64,000 nucleotides of DNA from Sulfuricaulis sp040901545 (GTDB taxonomy: Bacteria; Pseudomonadota; Gammaproteobacteria; Acidiferrobacterales; Sulfurifustaceae): the NCBI RefSeq assembly GCF_040901545.1, contig NZ_JBBDYL010000065.1, positions 1 through 64,000 of the forward strand, given 5' to 3'. The notes under the pieces are model-generated. The model was not told where the DNA came from, did no database searches, and saw nothing but the letters and a program-made list of their open reading frames with translations. The translations under genes and the position numbers were made by a program. This document shows positions 25,406-34,783 of the stretch, piece after piece. Position 1 is the stretch's first letter; the number at the start of each line of letters is the position of its first letter.

Positions 25406-25601
25406 ATCAATCATAATTATCTGGCCGCTATTTTCCAATGTCGTTTCCAAGTTCGCAAGTCAAATTTTCGACGAAGAATTTTCCTACCGGGTTAAGTTGG
25501 ATTCAAAATTTAGGGATGACACCGGCAAAAACAAGCGGATCGTCACACTCCAGCGCGTCGAATGTCACTACTGCAATGAAAGGTATTAAACCTGCTGCTA
25601 A

Positions 25602-25982
25602 CTATGGGCGATTGATGCGATAACTGAAATTGGGTTGTACGTATTTTACTTTGCCCGAATCAAGACCTTTTTGCTTGATTGCGGCCAATCCCGGGTCATG
25701 CTGCAGTTTGATGAGATAATAGCCGCCGCCAAGATCGGTGACATCTCTCACGCCGTAGGCCTCATAAAGCTTGTGAAGCAAATCTGGGCCGGTTCCCGAA
25801 TGAACGCTGACAATATATTCACCCGCAGCTTGCTGCGCAGATGCCGGACTTCTGGCCTGTAATGGTGGGTCAGCTTTATCCGTTATCGGACCACTGCAAG
25901 CAACTGTGGCGCATAAAAGCGGCAAAAGCACGCTCAATGCATACAGATTACGGGAAATTCCATGGCTCCGTTCATTGCACAC
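25602..25982 (-). CDS. Lipoprotein resembling a subtilase propeptide
   Basis: Protein of 126 residues from a GTG that overlaps the end of the subtilase gene by 11 bases. An N-terminal hydrophobic stretch ends at Cys29 (ATVAC), a variant lipobox. The mature part is a single small domain: AGEYIVSVHSGT, a central helix, GGGYYLIKL, and the ending KVKYVQPNFSYRI. The adjacent protease has the same ending in its own propeptide (VESVQPNYIYRI). The fold fits subtilisin-propeptide/I9-type domains, which act as chaperones and inhibitors of the cognate protease. I infer a membrane-anchored inhibitor or folding factor for the neighbouring enzyme. Confidence 0.75.
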   Translation of the reverse strand: MCNERSHGISRNLYALSVLLPLLCATVACSGPITDKADPPLQARSPASAQQAAGEYIVSVHSGTGPDLLHKLYEAYGVRDVTDLGGGYYLIKLQHDPGLAAIKQKGLDSGKVKYVQPNFSYRINRP

Positions 25983-27816
25983 TGACTGAAAGACCTATTG
26001 GCTGGTTGATGTAGGCCAGAGATCCCATAGCATTAACAGCCTTTCCTGTGGTCGTTTTGCCTGACAAGGCTGTCACCATTTCACCCCCATTCTTGATTGC
26101 ATTGACCACTTGGGTATAGGTATACGAAGGATTATAAGCCCACACTAGAGCAGCCAGCCCTGCCACGTGTGGAGTGGCCATGGAGGTGCCGTTAATTGTG
26201 TTGTAACTTGTCGTGTTTAAATTTAGCGTCATAATGACGAAATCGCTAATCGCCACGCCAAGATCCGTCAAGCTGGCATCGGATTGCAGTTGAAATCCGA
26301 CGTTGCAAGTTGCGCTAATACATCCAGTTATGTCCCGGCTCACAAAAAGAAGAAACGGAAATGTTTCTATTTCAGTAACATCATCAACGATTATTCCACC
26401 TCCAGAAAATGGATCAGAACCTGTAGTAAGGTAGCCAACCCGAAAATGATCTCCTTTCTTGATGTTTATAGCGCGAAAAGAATTCAACACGGCTGCATCG
26501 CCTGTAATATTAAATGACTTGTAAACTCGGTCATCCGCGCTGCTGTTGTATTGACCGCTCGGGTAATTTGTGGGATTGAGCAGATATTGAGTTCCACTCA
26601 GGTTGACAGATCCCCACCCACCAGTTGCAGGATTGAAAGTCCAACTGCTAGTCAAGTTGTCAGGAAATGCTGCATTAGTTCCAGCCCATTGGCTCAAAAT
26701 ATTGGTACCCGGTGCGCCAACATCCACACTGGTTGCACCATAGTTAGAAAAGCTAGCAAGTTGAAATTTCTGATCCAGGGCAGCGATGCATACAAGATTC
26801 GATTGAGTGAAATTGCATGGATAGGACGGCGAAGATCCACTATCTGTGTTTGATCCGGAATTTCCAGCTGCAACCACCACCACAACACCGCTGTTTTCTG
26901 CATCTGTGATGGCGTCACTAAATGATAGGTCGAACACAGGATCAACCACACTCAGACTTAAGTTAATCACCTTGGCACCATGCGTAAGCGCAAAGTTTAT
27001 GCCTTGACGAATAGTTGCTGTGTTTCCATTACCAGCTGCATCCAATACGCGGACGGCCATGATACTGGCCTTCCAGCAGACGCCTGTAGTGCCGGATCCG
27101 TTGTTTCCCACTGCACCGATGATGCCAGCGAGATGGGTGCCATGACCGTTTAGATCCATGGGATCATTATCGTTGTCGATAAAATCCTGGCCATGATTGG
27201 GATCGCCGTTCCACATATTGGCCGTGAGATCAACGTGGTTGTAATTTACGCCGGTATCGATCACCGCCACCGTAACGGTACTGCAGTCTGTGAGTTGATC
27301 CCATGCCAGCTCGAGGTCCATGTCACTGCCCGGATTTCCGGGATTATTGGTGCCAAACACCGACGAGGATGGTGGTTGTGTGAACGAATTAGTTATGGTC
27401 TGGCCGGTGTTTTTCAATGCCCACTGCTGTCCGTAATTCGAGTCATTTGGAGCGGTGGCAATCCGGTAAATGTAATTGGGCTGGACGGACTCCACATTCG
27501 GATCATTGCCGTAGGCCACCAAGGCCGCCTCCACGGAAAGTCCTTTAGAAAGCTTAAGATTGACCCATCCCGATTGGTACAGGGCACGAATTTTTTTTGC
27601 CCCATGGCGGCTGACAGATAGCTCCTGGGATTGAAGTGAGACTGTTGGTTTGAATTTTATAAGGATTTCATCAGATACTTGTGCTTGACGGGCATTCTTG
27701 CCAGTGGCAAGTCCGCTCGATACTGAAGTGGCGGAACTTCCCTGCCCTACCATCACGATCGAGGTGGAGAGCGCCAGCAGCAAGATGCCAATGAATATTG
27801 GCTTTTTCATTTTCAT
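25972..27816 (-). CDS. Secreted subtilisin-family (S8) serine protease
   Basis: Protein of about 614 residues from the ATG at 27816 (MKMKKPIFIGILLLALSTSI), a Sec signal peptide. A propeptide spans about 45-120 (DEILIKFKP to VQPNYIYRI). The catalytic triad is Asp187 (VAVIDTGVN), His225 (NGHGTHLAG) and Ser545 (NGTSMATPHVAG), with oxyanion Asn319 (AAGNSG). Between VGAPG (about 366) and the serine there is an insert of roughly 160 residues with two cysteines, larger than in plain subtilisins and probably an extra beta domain. It lies 16 bases after the 27833 lipoprotein gene and overlaps the propeptide-like gene, so the three form an operon. Confidence 0.93.
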   Translation of the reverse strand: MKMKKPIFIGILLLALSTSIVMVGQGSSATSVSSGLATGKNARQAQVSDEILIKFKPTVSLQSQELSVSRHGAKKIRALYQSGWVNLKLSKGLSVEAALVAYGNDPNVESVQPNYIYRIATAPNDSNYGQQWALKNTGQTITNSFTQPPSSSVFGTNNPGNPGSDMDLELAWDQLTDCSTVTVAVIDTGVNYNHVDLTANMWNGDPNHGQDFIDNDNDPMDLNGHGTHLAGIIGAVGNNGSGTTGVCWKASIMAVRVLDAAGNGNTATIRQGINFALTHGAKVINLSLSVVDPVFDLSFSDAITDAENSGVVVVVAAGNSGSNTDSGSSPSYPCNFTQSNLVCIAALDQKFQLASFSNYGATSVDVGAPGTNILSQWAGTNAAFPDNLTSSWTFNPATGGWGSVNLSGTQYLLNPTNYPSGQYNSSADDRVYKSFNITGDAAVLNSFRAINIKKGDHFRVGYLTTGSDPFSGGGIIVDDVTEIETFPFLLFVSRDITGCISATCNVGFQLQSDASLTDLGVAISDFVIMTLNLNTTSYNTINGTSMATPHVAGLAALVWAYNPSYTYTQVVNAIKNGGEMVTALSGKTTTGKAVNAMGSLAYINQPIGLSVSVQ

Positions 27817-27832
27817 TTCTACGTTTTTTTCT

Positions 27833-28210
27833 TCAGGGAACGTTGACGGTGATCGGGCCCGATGCCGCACTGACACTGCCGCTAGTGCTGCCGGGCGGAT
27901 TGAGCGTTGAATACGCGACGACCGTTACGGTGTAATTTCCTGTAAGGAGGGAGGTCGTTGTGGTGGTCGGGGCCAAAGGACCGGACACGTAGGGCACGTC
28001 GATCGCAGGCTGGCCGCTGATATTCACAATGTAGCCGCCCCCCGCCCGGTTAACCGCCGTCTCCGGATTAGCCGTCCAGCTAATCGTGACCGTATGCAAA
28101 GTTGGTGGAGACGAAGATCCTCCACCTCCACAAGCCGAGATGGAAATGAAGATTAGGCAATAAAAAAACAAAATCAGCCTACGAAAGGCGAGCTGCAAAA
28201 TTTGTTTCAT
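27833..28210 (-). CDS. Fibronectin III-like lipoprotein
   Basis: Protein of 125 residues with a lipoprotein signal ending ISAC at Cys27, followed by a glycine/serine linker (GGGGSSSPP). The mature domain has TVTISWTANPETAV, GGGYIVNISG and NYTVTVVAYSTLNPPGSTSG, the strand pattern of a fibronectin type III domain. The ATG follows GAGG at 7-base spacing. It is the first gene of the operon with the subtilase and may anchor or position it at the outer membrane; that is inference. No enzymatic residues are visible. Confidence 0.8.
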   Translation of the reverse strand: MKQILQLAFRRLILFFYCLIFISISACGGGGSSSPPTLHTVTISWTANPETAVNRAGGGYIVNISGQPAIDVPYVSGPLAPTTTTTSLLTGNYTVTVVAYSTLNPPGSTSGSVSAASGPITVNVP

Positions 28211-28373
28211 GAAGCACGCCTCGATTTCTTGTCCCTCCGGTTATCATTGTGCCTATCCTCCCTCTGACGAGAAAAGCCAAATCGACCGGGTAAACGCGGA
28301 TTAACTACCTAAAGATAGAATATAAGTCCTAATGTGGATATCTGCAAACCGGAAATCATGCAATTCGAGCTGT

Positions 28374-29315
28374 TTATTTTGCGATCTTCCCGAGCATCGC
28401 GGTCAATTCGGGTAACGCCTGCAACAGATCGGCGACGAGACCGTAATCGGCTGAATTGAATATCGGAGCCTGTTCATCCTTGTTTATCGCGACGATCACC
28501 TTTGCTTCGGTGATGCCGGCAAGATGCTGGATAGCACCCGAGATCCCTACGGCAATATAAAGTTCTGGCGCTACCACTTTTCCGGTCTGGCCCACCTGCC
28601 AGTCGTTGGGCGCGTAGCCAGCATCAACCGCCGCGCGTGAAGCGCCGATGGCGCCACCGAGCCGATCGGCCAGCGCTTCCAGCAGCTGGAAATTTTCGCG
28701 GCTACCCACGCCACGGCCGCCGGATATGACGACACGCGCTTGCGTTAACTCCGGCCGGGACGATGCCGTCGTATCTCGCGACACAAATCGGGTATGACTT
28801 TGAGCATTGGCCGGTGAAATTTTTTCGATAGCCGCTGAACCACCGTCGACCGCAGGCACAAATGCCGTTGGCCGCACGGTGATGACCTTGATCGGATCAC
28901 GCGAGCGCACGGTGGCCAAGGCATTGCCCGCGTAAATCGGGCGCACAAAAGTATCCGGTGAGATGATCTCTATTACGTCCGACAGTTGTGCGACGTCGAG
29001 CAAGGCCGCGACTCGTGGCAGCAGATTCTTTCCGAAGGTGGTGGCCGGCGCCAGGATATGCGTGTAGTCGCGACCGATGCTGACGACGAGCGGCGCCAAT
29101 TCCTCGGCCAGGACATGCCGGTAACGCTCGTCGTCAACGAACAAAACCTTGGCTACGCCATTGATACTGCAAACCACATCAACCACCGACTGGCACTGCA
29201 CACCCGCTACCAACACCGTAACGACTTCCCCCAATCGAAGGGCGGCGGAAATCGTTGCACGCGTGGCATGCTTGAGTGAGCTATGGTCGTGCTCCGCGAT
29301 AACCAAAACGGCCAT
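28374..29315 (-). CDS. etfA: Electron transfer flavoprotein alpha subunit
   Basis: Protein of 313 residues. ETF accepts electrons from acyl-CoA dehydrogenases and hands them to ETF:quinone oxidoreductase. The N-terminal half begins MAVLVIAEHDHSSLKHATRA; the C-terminal FAD-binding domain carries VISGGRGVGSRENF, AAVDAGYAPNDWQVGQTGK and the ending with AINKDEQAPIFNSADYGLV. The stop/start junction overlaps etfB by one base. The ETF-QO and an acyl-CoA dehydrogenase are encoded divergently next door. Confidence 0.97.
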   Translation of the reverse strand: MAVLVIAEHDHSSLKHATRATISAALRLGEVVTVLVAGVQCQSVVDVVCSINGVAKVLFVDDERYRHVLAEELAPLVVSIGRDYTHILAPATTFGKNLLPRVAALLDVAQLSDVIEIISPDTFVRPIYAGNALATVRSRDPIKVITVRPTAFVPAVDGGSAAIEKISPANAQSHTRFVSRDTTASSRPELTQARVVISGGRGVGSRENFQLLEALADRLGGAIGASRAAVDAGYAPNDWQVGQTGKVVAPELYIAVGISGAIQHLAGITEAKVIVAINKDEQAPIFNSADYGLVADLLQALPELTAMLGKIAK

Positions 29316-30064
29316 CAGATCACCTTGGCCTCGTAGCGCAGTTTGTCGACCAGCTCCGCGATGGTGGCTACCATCACTTGTCGGCGTTGGCGTTCAGGCT
29401 CGGTGACTTTGAGAGTTTCGGTGCGGGGCGTGGTATCCACACCGAGCGACGTCGCCGTCAATCTCTCAATGGGCTTTTTCCTGGCCTTGACGATATTGGG
29501 CAGGGTGGCGTAACGCGGCTGGTTCAGCCGCAGATCGGTGGTGATCACTGCCGGCAATTTCAGTGACAGCGTTTCGCGTCCTTCGTCTATTTCTCGCATC
29601 ACCTCGATACGTTTGACTTTCAGGCGCAACCCCGAGGCAAACGTACCTTGAGGCCAGCCGAGCAATGCCGCCAGCATTTGGCCTGTCTGGTTGGCGTCAT
29701 CATCGATGGCCTGCTTACCGAGAATCACGAGTCCAGGGTTCTCGCGCCGTGCAAGGGCGGCCAGCAACTTGGCGACGGCCAATGGCTCGAGTTCCTCTGC
29801 AGACTCAATCAAAATGCCACGATCCACGCCCATGGCAAGCGCCGAAAGAATCGTTTCCTGGCAAGCGGCCGTTCCGAGCGAAACCGCAACGACTTCGGTC
29901 GCCACGCCGGTTTCTTTGAAACGCAATGCTTCTTCGACGGCTATCTCATCGAACGGGTTCATGGCCATCTTGACGTTGGCGGTTTCTATACCGGAATGAT
30001 CCGCCTTGACGCGCGGCCGGATGTTATAGTCAATCACCCGCTTTACCGAGACGAGTATTTTCAT
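29315..30064 (-). CDS. etfB: Electron transfer flavoprotein beta subunit
   Basis: Protein of 249 residues with the N terminus MKILVSVKRVIDYNIRPRVK and the family signature around AMNPFDEIAVEEALRFKETG. VILGKQAIDDDANQTGQMLA and LPAVITTDLRLNQPRYATLP are also conserved; the latter is the ETF-beta recognition-loop region. It holds AMP and forms a heterodimer with EtfA. It is divergent from the ETF-QO gene across about 150 bases that should contain both promoters. Confidence 0.97.
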   Translation of the reverse strand: MKILVSVKRVIDYNIRPRVKADHSGIETANVKMAMNPFDEIAVEEALRFKETGVATEVVAVSLGTAACQETILSALAMGVDRGILIESAEELEPLAVAKLLAALARRENPGLVILGKQAIDDDANQTGQMLAALLGWPQGTFASGLRLKVKRIEVMREIDEGRETLSLKLPAVITTDLRLNQPRYATLPNIVKARKKPIERLTATSLGVDTTPRTETLKVTEPERQRRQVMVATIAELVDKLRYEAKVI

Positions 30065-30215
30065 GTGAGATTGGTTAGGATGCCTCGCTGACCGCCGAGT
30101 GAAAATATTGGATAACGCGTGCTCTGATACGAGTAAGGCTGTCCCAAGTCGGGGTCATGATGCCAACCACCGGTTGAGGATTCAAGCTTAATTAGATTAT
30201 TTTGAAATATTTACC

Positions 30216-31838
30216 ATGCGCGAATCGCTTGAATTTGATGTTGTGATCGTCGGAGCCGGTCCCGCCGGTCTGGCGGCTGCCATCCGGCTCCGCCAGCTTG
30301 CCGCGGATTCCCAACTTGACTTGAGCGTGTGCGTGCTCGAGAAAGGCTCGGAAGTCGGCGCGCATATCCTCTCCGGTGCGGTGATCGAGACGCGCGCCCT
30401 TGACGAGCTGTTGCCCGACTGGCGCGAGCGTTCCGCCCCGCTGCATACCCCCGTGTTCGACGATCGATTTCAGGTATTGACATCTACCCGGGCGTTTCGC
30501 TTGCCGATTTCCCCATCATTGCGCAACCAAGGCAATTTCATCATCAGTCTTGGCAATCTGTGCCGCTGGCTGGCAAACGAGGCGGAGAAATTGGGGGTTC
30601 AGATTTTCCCGGGTTTTGCGGCCGCAGAAATTTTATACGATTCCGGCGGTCGCGTTGGCGGCGTGGTAACGGGTGACATGGGCCTGACCCACGACGGTAC
30701 TCCCGGACCGCGTTATCAGCCGGGCATCGCGCTGCGCGCACCGATTACCTTGTTCGCAGAAGGCTGCCGTGGATCGTTAACGGGCACGTTGATTGATCGC
30801 TTCGGTTTAGCCAAGGCAGTGCAACCGCAGTCATACGCGCTGGGCATCAAGGAAATATGGGAGGTGACGACCGATCGCCATCACCCGGGTCGGGTCGAAC
30901 ATACCGTGGGCTGGCCACTTGACAGCAACACCTATGGCGGATCGTTTATTTATCATCTCGAGAACAACCAGCTAGCGGTCGGATTTGTCGTTGGGCTCGA
31001 TTACCGGAACCCCTATCTGAGCCCGTTCGAGGAATTGCAGCGCTTCAAAACCCATCCCGCCATCCGACCGACATTCGAAGGCGGCCGGCGTATCGCCTAC
31101 GGAGCCCGCTGCCTGGTTGAAGGCGGATACCAATCATTGCCCGAACTCACGTTTCCGGGCGGTGCCTTGATCGGCGATGCCGCCGGATTTCTCAATGTGC
31201 CGAAGATCAAGGGCACGCACACCGCCATGAAGTCGGGCATGCTTGCGGCCGATTCGGTTTTCGAAGCCCTTCGATCCCATCGCATCGGAGAAACGCTGGA
31301 TTACTTCGAGCGCTTGAAACACTCCTGGCTGTGGGACGAGCTTTACCGCGCACGAAATATCCGTCCGGCATTTCGGTGGGGATTGTGGCCTGGACTTATT
31401 TATTCGGCTGTCGATACGTATTTATTGCGAGGAAAAGCGCCCTGGACATTCCATCACGCCGCCGATCACACCCGGCTCAAGCGCGCCAATCAATGCCGTC
31501 GCATCCGCTACCCGAAACCCGACGGCAAACTGACGTTCGACCGGCTGGCCTCGGTTTATCTGGCGAATACGCATCACGCGGAAGAACAGCCCGGACATTT
31601 GCGACTTCGTGATGCCAAGATACCGATAACCATCAATCTGGCGGACTACGATGCGCCGGAAACCCGCTATTGTCCCGCCGGTGTCTATGAGATTATCACC
31701 TCGGACGGACACGCACGGTTACAGATCAATGCCGCGAACTGCGTGCACTGCAAGGCCTGCGATATCAAGGATCCGATGCAAAATATATTCTGGACCGTGC
31801 CCGAGGGTGGAAGCGGTCCCCATTATTCGAATATGTAG
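30216..31838 (+). CDS. Electron transfer flavoprotein:ubiquinone oxidoreductase
   Basis: Protein of 540 residues, the normal length of ETF-QO. It takes electrons from ETF and reduces ubiquinone at the inner membrane. The N-terminal FAD motif is FDVVIVGAGPAGLAAAIRL; the central ubiquinone/membrane region follows; a C-terminal 4Fe-4S domain has YCPAGVYE and CVHCKACDIKDP. Together with etfAB and the adjacent acyl-CoA dehydrogenase it forms a complete electron route. The dehydrogenase begins 17 bases after its stop. Confidence 0.97.
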   Translation: MRESLEFDVVIVGAGPAGLAAAIRLRQLAADSQLDLSVCVLEKGSEVGAHILSGAVIETRALDELLPDWRERSAPLHTPVFDDRFQVLTSTRAFRLPISPSLRNQGNFIISLGNLCRWLANEAEKLGVQIFPGFAAAEILYDSGGRVGGVVTGDMGLTHDGTPGPRYQPGIALRAPITLFAEGCRGSLTGTLIDRFGLAKAVQPQSYALGIKEIWEVTTDRHHPGRVEHTVGWPLDSNTYGGSFIYHLENNQLAVGFVVGLDYRNPYLSPFEELQRFKTHPAIRPTFEGGRRIAYGARCLVEGGYQSLPELTFPGGALIGDAAGFLNVPKIKGTHTAMKSGMLAADSVFEALRSHRIGETLDYFERLKHSWLWDELYRARNIRPAFRWGLWPGLIYSAVDTYLLRGKAPWTFHHAADHTRLKRANQCRRIRYPKPDGKLTFDRLASVYLANTHHAEEQPGHLRLRDAKIPITINLADYDAPETRYCPAGVYEIITSDGHARLQINAANCVHCKACDIKDPMQNIFWTVPEGGSGPHYSNM

Positions 31839-31855
31839 CACGGGAGATCATCAAG

Positions 31856-33016
31856 ATGAGCCTCGATCCTGTCGACTTTTACGATGTCCGCGCGTTGCTC
31901 AGCGAAGAAGAACGGCTCGTCCAGGAAACCGTCGCACGCTTCGTGGATGAAAAGGCGTTGCCATTGATACCTAAGGCTTTCGATGATCATCGTTTCCCGA
32001 GCGAGCTGGTCCCGGAAATCGCGGCCCTTGGCGTGCTGGGTTGCACCCTTGAAGGTTACGGTTGCGCCGGATTGAACAGTGTCGCATACGGTCTGATATG
32101 CCAGGAGCTGGAGCGTGGTGACAGTGGCTTGCGTAGCTTCGCCTCGGTGCAAAGTAGCCTGGTGATGTGGCCGATTTATACCTTCGGTTCCGAAGAACAG
32201 AAACGGCGCTGGCTGCCATTATTGGCGCGCGGCGAAGCCATCGGCTGTTACGGCCTCACGGAAGCGCACGGTGGTTCCGATCCAAACGCGATGAAAACGC
32301 ATGCACACAAGCAAGGCGGTGACTGGGTGCTGAACGGATCGAAAATGTGGATCACCAACGGCTCGATCTCCGATGTCGCCGTGGTGTGGGCCCAGACCGA
32401 TGACGGCATCCGCGCCTTCCTGGTGGAGACCAAGTCACCGGGTTTCCAGGCGCACGAAATCGAACGCAAGCTGTCATTGCGTGCCTCGGTGACTTCTGCG
32501 CTGTTCCTCGACGGTGTGCGCGTCCCGGACGAAAATGCTTTGCTTGGCGCCATCGGCCTGAAGTCGGCGCTCGCCTGTCTCACCCAGGCGCGTTATGGCA
32601 TCAGCTGGGGCGCGATCGGCGCCGCCATCGCCTGCCTGCGGGAAGTAATTGAGTTCACCAGAACGCGCGTGCTGTTCGGCCGTCCCCTCGCCCGGACACA
32701 AACGACGCAACGACGGCTTGCGGACATGGTGCGGCGTATCACCACGTCACAATTGCTGTCGTTGCAGCTGGGGCGGCTGAAGGACCAGGGCCGGATGCAA
32801 CCGGCGCAGGTGAGTCTCGCCAAGTGGAACAATGTCCGCATGGCGCTCGATGTCGCGCGCGATGCGCGCGACCTGCTCGGCGGCAGCGGTATTACCACCG
32901 AGTATTGCTCGATGCGCCACATGCTCAATCTGGAAAGCGTCATAACCTACGAAGGCACCGAGATTATCCACGAATTGGTGGTTGGCCAGGAGCTAACCGG
33001 TTTCGACGCATTCTAG
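31856..33016 (+). CDS. gcdH: Glutaryl-CoA dehydrogenase-like acyl-CoA dehydrogenase
   Basis: Protein of 386 residues. The segment SFASVQSSLVMWPIYTFGSE, GCYGLTEAHGGSDPNAMKTH and WITNGSISDVAVVWAQ match glutaryl-CoA dehydrogenases more closely than medium-chain enzymes, as does the catalytic-base segment YEGTEIIHEL. The enzyme would oxidise and decarboxylate glutaryl-CoA to crotonyl-CoA in lysine/tryptophan or glutarate breakdown, passing electrons to ETF. The ATG follows GGAG at 5-7 bases and lies directly after the ETF-QO gene. No CoA-transferase gene is in view, so the substrate source is open. Confidence 0.88.
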   Translation: MSLDPVDFYDVRALLSEEERLVQETVARFVDEKALPLIPKAFDDHRFPSELVPEIAALGVLGCTLEGYGCAGLNSVAYGLICQELERGDSGLRSFASVQSSLVMWPIYTFGSEEQKRRWLPLLARGEAIGCYGLTEAHGGSDPNAMKTHAHKQGGDWVLNGSKMWITNGSISDVAVVWAQTDDGIRAFLVETKSPGFQAHEIERKLSLRASVTSALFLDGVRVPDENALLGAIGLKSALACLTQARYGISWGAIGAAIACLREVIEFTRTRVLFGRPLARTQTTQRRLADMVRRITTSQLLSLQLGRLKDQGRMQPAQVSLAKWNNVRMALDVARDARDLLGGSGITTEYCSMRHMLNLESVITYEGTEIIHELVVGQELTGFDAF

Positions 33017-33033
33017 GATATTTGCATTTCTCC

Positions 33034-33055
33034 CATCGGGGTCGATGATTTTTTT
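33034..33055 (+). terminator. Weak terminator after gcdH
   Basis: CATCG-GGGT-CGATG (33034-33047) followed by A and seven T (33049-33055). The stem is only 5 bp, so efficiency is uncertain, but its position 18 bases after the stop codon fits. Confidence 0.45.
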
Positions 33056-33163
33056 CAGTCGTTTATTATCGCCTGGCACAGTTGCTCAACTGGGTCTCCA
33101 CTTTCAAATCGGATATAGTGGCAGAATGAAACCCAATAAAGCTATTTATCGATTTGCTAATTC

Positions 33164-33778
33164 ATGCATATCTACATAGACGAGTTGACCCCGAGCCAGG
33201 CGTATTTCACCCTGATTCAATCTGTTATCCCCCGGCCGATAGCCTGGGTGCTGTCGGAAAATGCCTCCGGGACATTCAACCTGGCGCCCTTCTCCTATTT
33301 CAACATGATTTGCAGCGACCCGCCGCTGCTCATGATCTCGGTCGGCAAAAAGCCCGATGGCGCGTTCAAGGACACGCGTGTGAACATCGAACAGCGGCCG
33401 GATTATGTGATCCATATTGCGCACCGCGCCATGCTGGAATCGCTTAACGCAAGTTCCGCCACGTTGCCGTCTGAGGTTTCCGAACTGCACCAGATCGGTC
33501 TGTCGACCACGGCCTTTCCAGGATCGCGGTTGCCACGGATAGAGGGTTGCCGCCTCGCTTTTGCCTGCACGCGACATTCGATCCAGGAAATCGGGGCGGT
33601 TCCGCAGTCACTGATTCTCGGCCGGGTGAAAGCGGTCTACCTGGATGACATGATTATCGGCCAGGACAGCAAGGGGCGACTGAAGGTTCACGCCGACCGT
33701 CTTGATCCCATTACTCGTCTCGGTGGGAGCGAATACGCCACATTCGGCGAAATTGTAAATATCTTGCGTCCGAAATAA
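33164..33778 (+). CDS. Flavin reductase-like FMN-binding protein
   Basis: Protein of 204 residues with the split-barrel flavin reductase pattern: IPRPIAWVLSENASGTFNLA, PFSYFNMICSDPPLLMISVG, KKPDGAFKDTRVNIEQ, and a late ILGRVKAVYLDD. Members bind FMN and act either as NAD(P)H:flavin reductases or as flavoproteins of unknown partner. No monooxygenase gene is adjacent, so the partner is not apparent. It precedes the DapA-family gene by about 100 bases on the same strand. Confidence 0.88.
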   Translation: MHIYIDELTPSQAYFTLIQSVIPRPIAWVLSENASGTFNLAPFSYFNMICSDPPLLMISVGKKPDGAFKDTRVNIEQRPDYVIHIAHRAMLESLNASSATLPSEVSELHQIGLSTTAFPGSRLPRIEGCRLAFACTRHSIQEIGAVPQSLILGRVKAVYLDDMIIGQDSKGRLKVHADRLDPITRLGGSEYATFGEIVNILRPK

Positions 33779-33880
33779 GGAAGTAGAAAATAAATCGATG
33801 ACATGCGAAGTTACCCCTTTGTTTCTAACCGGGATGTTGGCTGATTTCGCGGGGCCCGTATTGTGACACGAAAGGATGGA

Positions 33881-34783
33881 ATGCTGCCGGATGGCATCTT
33901 CGCGGCATGTCTGACCCCGCTGAAACCCAATCTGGATGTCGATGACAAAGCTTTGTTACGTCATTGCCAATGGCTGCTGGCCAACGGTTGCGACGGGCTG
34001 GCACCACTTGGTTCGACCGGCGAGGCCAATTCATTCAGTGTGTCGGAACGCAAGAAACTCCTGGATGTGTTGATCGAGGGTGGACTACAACCCGAGCGAC
34101 TGCTGGTGGGCACCGGTTGTTGCGCGATTCCGGATGCCTGCGACCTGACCCGGCACGCCATCGCTCACGGCGTGGGTGGTGTATTAATGCTGCCGCCGTT
34201 CTTTTACAAAGGCGTCAGCAACGAGGGAGTGTTTCGCTATTACGATCAGGTCATCCAGAAAGCCGGTGAGTCACGATTACGCATTTATCTTTATCACTTT
34301 CCGAAGATGACCGGCGTGCCGATCGACGAGCCTTTAATCGAGCGGCTGATTAAAGCTTATCCGCGGACCGTGGTCGGCATGAAGGACTCCGGCGGTGACT
34401 GGAATCACATGAAGTTAATCTGCCAGCGCTTTCCCGGATTTCGAGTCTACGCCGGCAGCGAACAGTTTTTGCTGGATATTTTAAAAATCGGCGGCGTTGG
34501 ATGTATTTCCGCATCAACCAACATCACCTGTACCTTGGCCAGTAAAGTTTTCCGCGCTCGGATGTCAAACAATGCCACGGAACTGCAAGACGCGCTCAAT
34601 CGGGTCCGTGGTGTGATCGAGAAATATCCGCTGATACCCGGGCTTAAACTGCTCATGGCGAACGCGACGGGAAATCATGACTGGCTCAACATGCGGCCAC
34701 CGTTTACCGCACTGAGCGAAAACGACGCAAGTATAATTGATAAAAACCTTAAAGAACTAGGCTTCGTTGTACCACGGTCTTAG
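33881..34783 (+). CDS. DapA/N-acetylneuraminate lyase-family aldolase
   Basis: Protein of about 300 residues, a TIM barrel class I aldolase. The start MLPDGIFAACLTPLKPNLD and the motif GLAPLGSTGEANSFS bind the pyruvate carboxylate; the Tyr is in IYLYHFPKM and the Schiff-base Lys in TVVGMKDSGGDW. It could be a 4-hydroxy-tetrahydrodipicolinate synthase or one of the related sugar-acid aldolases; the GSTGE rather than GTTGE loop and its place outside a lysine operon leave this open. The ATG at 33881 follows AAAGGA by 5 bases; a GTG at 33863 is the alternative. Confidence 0.9.
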   Translation: MLPDGIFAACLTPLKPNLDVDDKALLRHCQWLLANGCDGLAPLGSTGEANSFSVSERKKLLDVLIEGGLQPERLLVGTGCCAIPDACDLTRHAIAHGVGGVLMLPPFFYKGVSNEGVFRYYDQVIQKAGESRLRIYLYHFPKMTGVPIDEPLIERLIKAYPRTVVGMKDSGGDWNHMKLICQRFPGFRVYAGSEQFLLDILKIGGVGCISASTNITCTLASKVFRARMSNNATELQDALNRVRGVIEKYPLIPGLKLLMANATGNHDWLNMRPPFTALSENDASIIDKNLKELGFVVPRS

